Shown here in pieces: positions 1 to 6,234 of a stretch of 9,174 nt of DNA (position 1 is its first letter; each line of letters opens with the position of its first letter). The stretch is from positions 1 to 9,174 of the forward strand of contig DAIEML010000084.1 in NCBI GenBank assembly GCA_027349615.1. Reading direction: 5' to 3'. Made by a program: the position numbers and the translations under genes. The notes below the pieces were generated by a model. That model saw only the letters and a program-made list of their open reading frames with translations, was not told the origin of the DNA and searched no databases. The stretch comes from Ignavibacteriales bacterium (GTDB lineage Bacteria; Bacteroidota; Ignavibacteria; Ignavibacteriales; Ignavibacteriaceae).

Positions 1-262
1 AGAATTCAAACAACATTGCCATAGTTTCAGGAAACAAATTAGGATGATTTATAATTCATTTACTGCCTCAATTACCTGCTGCTGTAACAATTGAAAATAT
101 TCTAGAATGCATCATTTTATTGCCGACATTATTAATTCCGATTAAAACTTCATTACGCCTACATAATTTTTAATTTCTGAAAAATATTTATTTATTGGAG
201 ATAAATGAGAATTTTATTTGCAAGTCGGATTTGGATGAATATTCTTCCAAACAAATTTAAAT
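1..262. other. left flank without a convincing gene
   Basis: No complete gene is visible here. On the minus strand one frame reads 33 codons from about 169 to 71, bounded upstream by TAA at 170-172. It contains the stretch GINNVGNKMMHSRIFSIV, then meets TGA at 68-70 and again at 56-58, and stays open to the window edge with HPNLFPETMAMLFEF. The two in-frame stops could mark a decayed gene, but I recognise no family and the stretch is too short to judge. The upstream neighbour itself ends in TGA, so TGA recoding is unlikely. Confidence 0.3.
231..250. repeat. 20-nt imperfect palindrome downstream of the small membrane protein gene
   Basis: The two ten-base halves, ttggatgaat and attcttccaa, are reverse complements except for one mismatched pair (236/245). 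It lies 12 nt past the stop of the minus-strand gene. A second inverted repeat, aaacaaat (249-256) with atttgttt (269-276), brackets that stop codon. Neither has a clear U-run on the minus transcript, so a weak terminator or a protein-binding site are both possible. Confidence 0.35.
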
Positions 263-739
263 TCATTGATTTGTTTCGAGCTCTCTTTTAGAATAATAAT
301 TTCCAATGATAAAAGATAATGGAAGTCCTATACAGAACATTAAATATAACGTACCGAGAATATCATGAAGCATGCTGAAATTAATATGCGGAACATTACT
401 TAATTTTAAAATTATTTTGTTCATTATGATCCATATAATAATTCCGTATAGAAAGCCGATAATAATTTTATTAGATGAAAGTACTTTAATCTTTGGATAA
501 ATGAAAAAGAAAATTATGGTCCAAGTAAAAGCAATAAAATAATGAATGATAAGACCGGCTAATGCCATTGGAACTCCGCCGTTGAAAGCACTATCGCCAA
601 AGATTCCGCTGGCAATATATTGAAACAATCCAAGCAAACTGCTTTTACTAGTAATAAGAAAATTTATAATTGCAGAAGAAATATCTAAAGTTCCAGCAAT
701 AAGCCAGGCGATAATGATAGTTTTAATTGTATTTTTCAT
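263..739 (-). CDS. small multi-pass inner-membrane protein of unknown function
   Basis: This 158-residue protein is very hydrophobic, with about four membrane-spanning segments: roughly residues 5-27, 53-80 (rich in F, I and W), 90-110 and 122-146. Short polar loops separate them and the tail is charged (SKRELETNQ). Segment 1 holds AWLIAGTLDI, and a QYIASGIFG motif lies between segments 1 and 2. My recollection is that similar small membrane proteins of this layout are common in Bacteroidota, but I cannot name a family and there is no catalytic motif. The frame extends five codons further to a TTG at 754. I chose the ATG at 739 (MKNTIKTI) because the hydrophobic segment follows it directly and the TTG adds nothing. 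The stop is TGA at 263-265. The terminator at 913-942 separates it from the upstream MCP gene, so it is probably transcribed alone. No promoter was convincing. Confidence 0.75.
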   Translation of the reverse strand: MKNTIKTIIIAWLIAGTLDISSAIINFLITSKSSLLGLFQYIASGIFGDSAFNGGVPMALAGLIIHYFIAFTWTIIFFFIYPKIKVLSSNKIIIGFLYGIIIWIIMNKIILKLSNVPHINFSMLHDILGTLYLMFCIGLPLSFIIGNYYSKRELETNQ

Positions 740-912
740 AACATTCAAATCCAAAATACTAGCAGATAATTATTTAATAATAAAAAATATGCACTTAACT
801 TAAATATAATTTTAAGATGTGAAATTTTAATTATTGGATTTGAATTAAAATGTGATTTGGAGTCGTGGGAATTATAAATCTATCTAGAGATAAAACTATC
901 ATTATAATAAAG
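740..912. other. intergenic region upstream of the small membrane protein gene
   Basis: This very AT-rich stretch lies between the MCP-operon terminator and the start of the small membrane protein gene. It should hold the promoter of that gene, but I see neither a clear -35/-10 pair nor a clean Bacteroidota-type -7 box (TAnnTTTG) on the minus strand. No ORF or RNA gene is evident. Confidence 0.4.
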
Positions 913-942
913 AAGCTATCTCAAAATTAATTGAGATAGCTT
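913..942 (-). terminator. intrinsic terminator of the MCP operon
   Basis: A perfect 12-bp inverted repeat, aagctatctcaa with ttgagatagctt, surrounds a 6-nt loop (aattaa). It begins about 10 nt after the MCP stop codon. On the minus transcript the stem is followed by a U-rich stretch (CTTTATTATAATG). The stem is long and exact, so this is the best-supported transcription end in the window and separates the MCP from the next gene. Confidence 0.8.
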
Positions 943-951
943 ATTTATATT

Positions 952-3168
952 TTATGAATGAATTAAAATTCCATTTGAACGTACTGCTAAATTACTTCTA
1001 TCCGACGCTGTTTTTTTATAGTTGGCATTGCTATTATTTTCAATTTTAAATTTTGCAATTAACTCTTGAAGATTTATTGTTAGATTATTCAAATCTTCAG
1101 CAGCACGTGCAATTTGCTGTACGCCAGTTGAACTTTGCTGGGTTACACTGCTGATAGCTTCAATATTTTTACTAATTTGTTCCGCAGTTGCACTTTGCTG
1201 TTCACTAGCAGCAGCAACTTGTGTAGACATATCAACAACTTCTTCAGCGCTTGTAATTATTTGTCTTAATGATTGACCTGCTTTATCAGTAAGGTCTTTT
1301 CCTTTTTCCACTTCTAAAGTCCCTTGTTTCATAGATATAACTGCATCTTCAGTATCTTTTTGGATCTGCTTAATCATTGATGCAATTTCTTTAGTCGCTT
1401 TTGTAGTTCGTTCTGCTAACTTTCTTACTTCATCTGCAACAACCGCAAAGCCCCTTCCCTGCTCGCCGGCGCGCGCTGCTTCTATTGCTGCATTTAATGC
1501 TAATAGATTTGTTTGGTCTGCAATATCATCAATTACTTGAATTATCTCTCCAATTTGTTCACTGTTTTTTCCTAATTGATGTACCGTATTTGCAGATTTT
1601 TTTACTACTTCAGATATTCTATTCATCCCTTCAATTGTTTCTTCAACTACTTTTCCGCCATTTTTAGCAATGTTACCCGAATTCTTGGCAGCATCAGAAG
1701 CAGCAGCGGAGTTCTTAGTTGTTTCGTAAATAGTTTTTGCCATTTCTTCAACTGCACCGGCAACTTCAGTAGTTTGCGAACTTTGTTCTTGAGCGCCGGC
1801 AGCCATTTCTTCTGAGCTAGAAGAAATTTGATTTGATGCGCTAGCAGTTGCCTGGACGGCTTCTGTAACTTTCTCAATAATATTTTTAAGATTTATAACT
1901 GATTGATTAAAGCCATGGAAAAGCTTTCCAATGTCATCATTTTCTCTTTCTGGAATAATTGAAACCGTTAAATCGCCATCGGCAAATTTTTCCATTGCCT
2001 GCAGCATATTTTGAGTAGATCGTGTTAAATAATTTTGTGCTTCTTTAATTTCTTTTACATCGGTAATTGCTTCCAAAGCACCAATAATTTTTCCATCTTT
2101 ATTTTTAACAGGCGCACCAGTATATAAAATAGGAAGTTCAACACCATTTGGATGAGCAATTGTTTCCTCGGTAAAAGTTAAATCATTTTTCATTGCTTTG
2201 CTTAAAGCACAATTTTCAGTTCTGCAATGTCCGGTTCTAAATTGATCATAACATTTTTGTCCAAACAATTGTTTCTGGTCTTTGCCAACAATCTTTGAGC
2301 CAGACTTATTAATATATTGTACATTAAAATCTTTATCGATAATCATAACCGGATTTGGTAAATTATCCAGATATTGAATTTGAAGAGCAATTTTTTCAAT
2401 CATATTTAAGAAAGCGTTAGACAGCTCGCCAATTTCATCCGTACTTTTATTTACAATTGAAACATTAGTATCGCCGGCTGAGAATTTATTCGTAGCATCT
2501 AATAATTCTTTTACAGGCTTTCCTATTACTTTTGAAATGAAATATCCTAATCCAACTGCAACAAGCATGGCAGATATCATTAAGATTATCATAAAATTTA
2601 TTGATGCATCTGCAGCCGCAGAATTATTATCTGATCTTGTTTTTGCTCTTCTAGTAAGGACTTCATCAAGCTTTGATAGAGCGTTTTGTGTATTGTTTCT
2701 TGCAGCGTAAAGTGTTCCTTTCCAAAGAGCAAGTGCTTCATCCTGTCTTTTATTGTTAGCCAGTTGAATTAATTTCTTAAAATCAGATTGAAAATTCTCG
2801 TATGAATCTTTTGCATTATTTAGAGCTTGTTTTGATTCATCAGGAAGGTCAACTTTTTCAAAATCAGAAAATGTTTTGGTAATTACAGCTTCACGTTCAC
2901 CAATACTGTTTATCGCCACTTCACTATCAGAAGAAGTACTGGATATAACAAGCTCAAGCCCATTACATCTCATCCTTTGAAAATTAGTTGAAAGCTTGCT
3001 GCTTAAAGAAAGTGGATATGTATTAGTTTCATAGAGAATTGTGTCACTTGTATTAGCGGATTTAAGACTAGATATGCCCTCATAACCTACTAATCCAGCA
3101 ATTAATGCTACAAGTATAAAACTTAATAGAAGCTTCATACTTATTTTAAGATTGTAGAACCAATTCAT
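952..3168 (-). CDS. methyl-accepting chemotaxis protein with periplasmic four-helix sensor, HAMP and PAS domains
   Basis: This transmembrane chemoreceptor of 738 residues signals to a CheW/CheA-type complex. The N-terminal membrane segment is at about 9-31. A helical extracytoplasmic region at about 32-189 resembles the 4HB_MCP ligand-binding fold. A second membrane segment lies at about 190-212, and a HAMP domain at about 211-264 ([18 protein letters not shown]). A PAS domain at about 264-374 follows ([20 protein letters not shown]), then a second HAMP-like segment at about 376-431 ([10 protein letters not shown]). The methyl-accepting coiled coil spans about 436-716, with the conserved hairpin tip near 551-588 ([20 protein letters not shown], then [18 protein letters not shown]). 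The PAS carries C306, C315 and C320. No C-terminal CheR/CheB-tethering pentapeptide of the NWETF type is seen. The start is the ATG preceded by GGAGAG; an in-frame TTG at 3180 overlaps that ribosome site and is rejected. It is last in the operon, 32 nt after cheW and just before a terminator. The specific ligand is unknown. Confidence 0.95.
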   Translation of the reverse strand: MNWFYNLKISMKLLLSFILVALIAGLVGYEGISSLKSANTSDTILYETNTYPLSLSSKLSTNFQRMRCNGLELVISSTSSDSEVAINSIGEREAVITKTFSDFEKVDLPDESKQALNNAKDSYENFQSDFKKLIQLANNKRQDEALALWKGTLYAARNNTQNALSKLDEVLTRRAKTRSDNNSAAADASINFMIILMISAMLVAVGLGYFISKVIGKPVKELLDATNKFSAGDTNVSIVNKSTDEIGELSNAFLNMIEKIALQIQYLDNLPNPVMIIDKDFNVQYINKSGSKIVGKDQKQLFGQKCYDQFRTGHCRTENCALSKAMKNDLTFTEETIAHPNGVELPILYTGAPVKNKDGKIIGALEAITDVKEIKEAQNYLTRSTQNMLQAMEKFADGDLTVSIIPERENDDIGKLFHGFNQSVINLKNIIEKVTEAVQATASASNQISSSSEEMAAGAQEQSSQTTEVAGAVEEMAKTIYETTKNSAAASDAAKNSGNIAKNGGKVVEETIEGMNRISEVVKKSANTVHQLGKNSEQIGEIIQVIDDIADQTNLLALNAAIEAARAGEQGRGFAVVADEVRKLAERTTKATKEIASMIKQIQKDTEDAVISMKQGTLEVEKGKDLTDKAGQSLRQIITSAEEVVDMSTQVAAASEQQSATAEQISKNIEAISSVTQQSSTGVQQIARAAEDLNNLTINLQELIAKFKIENNSNANYKKTASDRSNLAVRSNGILIHS

Positions 3169-3172
3169 TTTT

Positions 3173-3178
3173 CTCTCC
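3173..3178 (-). promoter_or_regulatory. ribosome binding site of the MCP gene
   Basis: GGAGAG lies 4 nt before the ATG at 3168 on the minus strand. It decides the start in favour of that ATG over the in-frame TTG at 3180, which lies upstream of the site. Confidence 0.7.
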
Positions 3179-3200
3179 AAAATATTAATTGTAATTATAT

Positions 3201-3689
3201 TTATTTTGTGAATTCTGAAATTAATTTCATTTCATTTTCGTCCAATACTTTATTTAGATCAAGAAGCATTATAATTCTATCTTCCAACTTCCCTACTGCC
3301 ATTAAATACTTAGAATTTATTCCGACAACAATTTCCGGCGGAGCCTCAGTAATATCCGCAGGAATTCTCAAAACTTCATTAACTGAATCAACTAGGAAGC
3401 CAACCGTCTTTCCATCCAGATCTACAACAATAATTCGAGTTTCATTATCATGTTCTTTTTTAGGCAAACCAAGTATTTTGCGCAAATCTATTACGGGAAG
3501 AATTCTACCGCGCAAGTTTATAATTCCTTCAACGTAATCTGGCGAATTAGGAACTTGTGTAATTTTCACCATCCTATTAATTTCTTGTACGTTAAGAATA
3601 TCAACTCCAAACTCCTCACTTCCAATTTTAAAGCTAACTAATTGCAGAAGCTCAATTGAATCCTTAGAGATATTTGTAGCGTTGTCCAT
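3201..3689 (-). CDS. cheW: chemotaxis coupling protein CheW
   Basis: This is a 162-residue single-domain CheW, the usual family length. It is a cytoplasmic adaptor linking chemoreceptors to the CheA kinase. The whole CheW fold is present: [20 protein letters not shown] near 16-36, then [20 protein letters not shown] near 43-62 followed by [14 protein letters not shown], and the second half with [15 protein letters not shown] and [11 protein letters not shown]. The conserved NLRG segment and the receptor-binding region look intact. The ATG is preceded by AAGGAA (3697-3702) at 7-nt spacing. It begins 20 nt after the REC-kinase stop and ends 32 nt before the MCP start, so the three are almost certainly cotranscribed. 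No cheA gene lies in the window; CheA must be elsewhere, unless this CheW serves another kinase. Confidence 0.96.
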   Translation of the reverse strand: MDNATNISKDSIELLQLVSFKIGSEEFGVDILNVQEINRMVKITQVPNSPDYVEGIINLRGRILPVIDLRKILGLPKKEHDNETRIIVVDLDGKTVGFLVDSVNEVLRIPADITEAPPEIVVGINSKYLMAVGKLEDRIIMLLDLNKVLDENEMKLISEFTK

Positions 3690-3709
3690 TTAAATATTCC
3701 TTTTAATTC

Positions 3710-4804
3710 TTAAATACAATTTTCTTCAAATAGAGGTAAACCAATTTCAACTGTACTGCTAATTTTATTTATGCTGTCAATTGTTATATAGCCATTCGAT
3801 AACTCGACTATTTTTTTAACTATTGCCAATCCCATACCTAAACCTTCTTCTGTATGCTCTTCTTTTCCGAATTGGTTAAAAGCATTTATCATGTTTAAAT
3901 CAAAATTTATTGTACCGATTCCGTTGTCAATTATTTTAGTAGTATATTTATCATCATTTGATTTCCCAATGACTAAAATCTGACTTCCTTTTTTGGAATA
4001 CTTCAATGAATTTTCAATTAATTCATCAAGCATTGTTTCAAAGTGCCATTCAGTAATTCTGATTTTACATTTTTCAAGCTGAATATTTAGATCATCTTTT
4101 CTTCCAAACTCATTTGCCTTTTGAAATAATTTTGCGGAAACTAATTCGGGATCAATTTCATAATTCCTTTTTGATTGATTAATTCCGATATTATTATTTT
4201 GGCCTTCGCGGAGTAATTCTGAATACATCAAGAATTTTTCAATTCTTCTATAAAGCCTTTTACCTGATCGATTAATTCTAAAAGCCATTTCATTAATTTC
4301 TTCTTTGGAAAGACTTTCAATATCTTCCTGCATAATTCCGGATAATCCCAAAATACTTACAAGTGGGGTTCTCAGTTCATGCGGCACCCTTTTAATTAAA
4401 ATATCTTTAAATTCTTTTACTGCTGAAAGATATTTTTCGTTTTTTTTAATTCTTGAATTAATCGCATTTAGTACATCATCAATCTTGAACGGTTTCAAAA
4501 TATAATCATCAGCACCCGACACCATACCATGCCTAATATCAGAATTTTCTGTTTTTGCTGTTAAAAAAATAAATGGGATAATTGAAGTTCTAGAATTCTC
4601 TTGAAGTTTTTGCAATAACTCAAGTCCATCCATCTTGGGCATTCTAATATCGCTAAGAATTAAATCAGGATCGCTATGAATTGCTAGTTCATATCCTTCC
4701 TTACCATCTTCAGCACTTAAGATTTCAAATCCTTCAGCTTCCAATAAATCTTCAAGATTTCTTCTTACATCTAATTCATCTTCTATTACTAATATTTTTT
4801 TCAT
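3710..4804 (-). CDS. receiver-histidine kinase fusion (REC-HisKA-HATPase)
   Basis: This is a soluble signalling protein of 364 residues with an N-terminal receiver and a C-terminal kinase. The receiver, about 1-120, has acidic residues E8 and D9, phosphoacceptor D52 (SDIRMPKMDG), T82 (FLTAK) and K104 (ILKPF), so it is probably active. The dimerisation/phosphotransfer helix carries H142 in PHELRTPL. The ATP-binding domain has an N-box with N265 (ELIENSLKYS), a G1 box with D293 (DNGIGT) and a G2 box GLGMGLAIV near 321-329. It has no membrane segment and no sensor domain, so input is presumably phosphorylation of its own receiver or a partner protein. It lacks CheA's Hpt and CheW-like regulatory domains, so direct substitution for CheA is unproven. 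It lies 29 nt after the STAS-like gene and 20 nt before cheW. Its target is not identifiable here. Confidence 0.92.
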   Translation of the reverse strand: MKKILVIEDELDVRRNLEDLLEAEGFEILSAEDGKEGYELAIHSDPDLILSDIRMPKMDGLELLQKLQENSRTSIIPFIFLTAKTENSDIRHGMVSGADDYILKPFKIDDVLNAINSRIKKNEKYLSAVKEFKDILIKRVPHELRTPLVSILGLSGIMQEDIESLSKEEINEMAFRINRSGKRLYRRIEKFLMYSELLREGQNNNIGINQSKRNYEIDPELVSAKLFQKANEFGRKDDLNIQLEKCKIRITEWHFETMLDELIENSLKYSKKGSQILVIGKSNDDKYTTKIIDNGIGTINFDLNMINAFNQFGKEEHTEEGLGMGLAIVKKIVELSNGYITIDSINKISSTVEIGLPLFEENCI

Positions 4805-4833
4805 AACCTATACATGTTTAATTTAATTTTTGC

Positions 4834-5214
4834 TCAGAGATTTTTATTTTCCATTTCATCAAGAAGTTTATTTGCCGCATCAACAGTTTCAGCTTCCATT
4901 GCAACATACCCGACTGAACGCGAACTTCGCTGCCATTGATTTGCAGTTACATAATTATTTTTAGTTACAATACGTACAGCGTTGCCAAGGCCTAATTCCT
5001 TAACCTGTCTTTGAGTTTCAACAAGCATTTGCCTAACTTGTTCTGTTGTGGGCTGACAATTTAGAATTTCAGAAATTACACTAAATCCAGGTTTAAGTTT
5101 TTTAAGCTTTGATAATAAATCATCTGACCATTCTTTTAATTCTGCTGCATCTACTTTCCCCTCAAGCATTAGGTGCATTCTGTTTTTAGCATAATTTAGT
5201 TGATTCTTGTACAT
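4834..5214 (-). CDS. small SpoIIAA/STAS-like protein
   Basis: This 126-residue cytoplasmic protein has no signal peptide or membrane segment. Its pattern resembles small SpoIIAA-like (STAS-fold) proteins: a helical start (KNRMHLMLEGKVDAAELKEW), LKKLKPGFSVISEILNCQPT near 40-58, an amphipathic helix TTEQVRQMLVETQRQVKELG, a strand AVRIVTKN, and a final segment VAMEAETVDAANKLLDEM. The 'KLKPGF.VI.D/E' and 'PT..' blocks are what I recall from that family. The fold assignment is by eye only, and I see no DS(S/T) phosphorylation motif of classical anti-anti-sigma factors. A strong AGGTGG ribosome site supports the ATG. It is the first gene of the four-gene chemosensory run, preceded by the longest gap within the cassette (218 nt), where the operon promoter should lie. 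It could be a regulatory partner of the adjoining REC-kinase; this is inference from position. Confidence 0.7.
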   Translation of the reverse strand: MYKNQLNYAKNRMHLMLEGKVDAAELKEWSDDLLSKLKKLKPGFSVISEILNCQPTTEQVRQMLVETQRQVKELGLGNAVRIVTKNNYVTANQWQRSSRSVGYVAMEAETVDAANKLLDEMENKNL

Positions 5215-5221
5215 ATATTTT

Positions 5222-5227
5222 CCACCT
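5222..5227 (-). promoter_or_regulatory. ribosome binding site of the STAS-like gene
   Basis: AGGTGG lies 7 nt upstream of the ATG at 5214 on the minus strand. It is one of the strongest Shine-Dalgarno sites in the window and fixes the start of the four-gene run. Confidence 0.7.
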
Positions 5228-5328
5228 ATAATTTTGTTTAGACTTAAATGTGAATATTTAGCAAGAAATAATTTTCTTGAATCTCTAAGCTATATTCGAT
5301 GATATGAAATAGATTTTATAGATTAATG

Positions 5329-5360
5329 TTGCAAGCGGGAGATTAGAGGAGTAAACGGGA
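5329..5360 (-). promoter_or_regulatory. candidate LytTR-type direct-repeat operator next to a possible -35 element
   Basis: On the minus strand TCCCGTTTA (5360-5352) and TCCCGCTTG (5340-5332) match at 7 of 9 positions with a start-to-start distance of exactly 20 nt. LytTR regulators are known to bind two imperfect 9-bp direct repeats about two helical turns apart. The second repeat runs into TTGCAA (5334-5329), which could be a -35 element, but the hexamer 17 nt further on (TATTTC) is a poor -10. The site lies about 115-145 nt upstream of the STAS-like start and just after the LytTR regulator gene. The match to published LytTR consensus sites is only partial, so this is a hypothesis. Confidence 0.3.
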
Positions 5361-5391
5361 AGAAAACATTGTTAGATTTTGAAAATATATA

Positions 5392-5421
5392 AAAGATCTT
5401 TGATTAAAATTATCGATAATT
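5392..5421. repeat. two adjacent short palindromes after the LytTR regulator gene
   Basis: Two perfect palindromes, aaagatcttt (5392-5401) and aattatcgataatt (5408-5421), lie 6 nt apart. They start 12 nt beyond the LytTR regulator stop codon, in its 3' flank. On the minus transcript the second is followed by a TTTT run. The stems are A/T-rich with little loop, so termination would be weak; a DNA-binding site is an alternative. Confidence 0.35.
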
Positions 5422-5432
5422 CTAAACTTTAA

Positions 5433-6200
5433 TTATTCCATTTTATTTTTTCTAATAATTGCCGAAAATCTTTTACTTGAAATAAATGGTTTCTGAATAT
5501 CCTTAACATAAATTTGAAAAGTTGAATTAAACCATTTTTCAATTCTAATAATGTATTCTGAATTTATAATTGTTGACCTGTGTATTCGAAGGAATTTTTT
5601 TTCCGGCAGCAAGCTTTCCCATTCTGAAATTGATTTCCTAATTAAAAATGATTTTTTATCAAACATATTTAACAGTGTATATTGATTTTCAGAATTTATG
5701 TGTACAATTTCTTTTATGGCAATAAGTTGAGGTTTGTTTTTCTCTTGAACAAATATTTTATCATCGTAATTATACTTTGATTTATTAATATTTTCGTCAT
5801 TGATTACAGCATCTGATTTTAATATTTCAAATCTTTTTAATCTTGCTTTGATAGCAGTTAGTAAATCGTCAATTTTAAACGGCTTAAATAAATAATCATC
5901 AGCACCAAGCTGCATACCTTTTCTAATATCTTCTTTTTCAACTTTAGCAGTTAGAAAAATAAAAGGAATTGATTGAGTACATTTATTTACAGCCAGTTTA
6001 TCGATAACGCCATAGCCATCAACTCCGGGCATAGCAATATCACAAAGTATTAAATCCGGTTTTTCATTTCTTGCAAGTTGAACGCCTGTATTTCCATCAC
6101 TAGCGGTTATTACATTGTACCCTTCTTCCAAAAGAATAGTTTTAATATTTAATTGAACATCTATTTCATCTTCAACCACTAATATTTTTATTTTGCTCAA
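5433..6200 (-). CDS. LytTR-family DNA-binding response regulator (REC-LytTR)
   Basis: This is a two-component transcription regulator of 255 residues, the usual length for the family. The receiver, about 1-122, has E10/D11, phosphoacceptor D54 (LCDIAMPGVDG), T84 (FLTAK) and K106 (LFKPF). After a linker comes the LytTR DNA-binding domain at about 150-252: IAIKEIVHINSENQYTLL, a strand pair around KSFLIRKSISEWESLLP, and the signature FLRIHRSTIIN near 203-213, ending in FISSKRFSAIIRK. The start is a TTG supported by GAGGA 4 nt upstream; the next methionine is inside the receiver, so no ATG alternative exists. It lies 34 nt after the multi-PAS kinase, a typical cognate pair, and is probably cotranscribed with it. 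LytTR proteins of this kind usually regulate nearby genes, so the chemosensory run downstream is a plausible target. Confidence 0.95.
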   Translation of the reverse strand: MSKIKILVVEDEIDVQLNIKTILLEEGYNVITASDGNTGVQLARNEKPDLILCDIAMPGVDGYGVIDKLAVNKCTQSIPFIFLTAKVEKEDIRKGMQLGADDYLFKPFKIDDLLTAIKARLKRFEILKSDAVINDENINKSKYNYDDKIFVQEKNKPQLIAIKEIVHINSENQYTLLNMFDKKSFLIRKSISEWESLLPEKKFLRIHRSTIINSEYIIRIEKWFNSTFQIYVKDIQKPFISSKRFSAIIRKNKME

Positions 6201-6204
6201 TTAT

Positions 6205-6209
6205 TCCTC
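6205..6209 (-). promoter_or_regulatory. ribosome binding site deciding the TTG start of the LytTR regulator
   Basis: GAGGA lies 4 nt before the TTG at 6200 on the minus strand. It supports a non-ATG start directly in front of the receiver strand KIKILVVEDE. Confidence 0.65.
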
Positions 6210-6234
6210 GAATATTTTATTATAAAATTTATTT

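Noticed and set aside
3..47. Plus-strand frame from the left edge ending in TGA, reading NSNNIAIVSGNKLG
   Set aside because: Only 14 codons are visible; it could be the end of a gene but cannot be told from chance.
1485..1877. Overlapping open frames of 60-79 codons on the plus strand, and one in another minus frame, inside the MCP gene
   Set aside because: They are antisense or out-of-frame shadows of the highly conserved MCP signalling domain, are low in complexity, and lack ribosome sites.
3208..3641. Two plus-strand frames antisense to cheW
   Set aside because: The CheW reading is complete and conserved along its whole length; the antisense peptides resemble nothing.
3710..4804. The REC-kinase fusion as a CheA replacement gene
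   Set aside because: It has no Hpt (P1), P3-P4 CheA-type or CheW-like P5 domain; it is a HisKA-type kinase, so it is not annotated as CheA.
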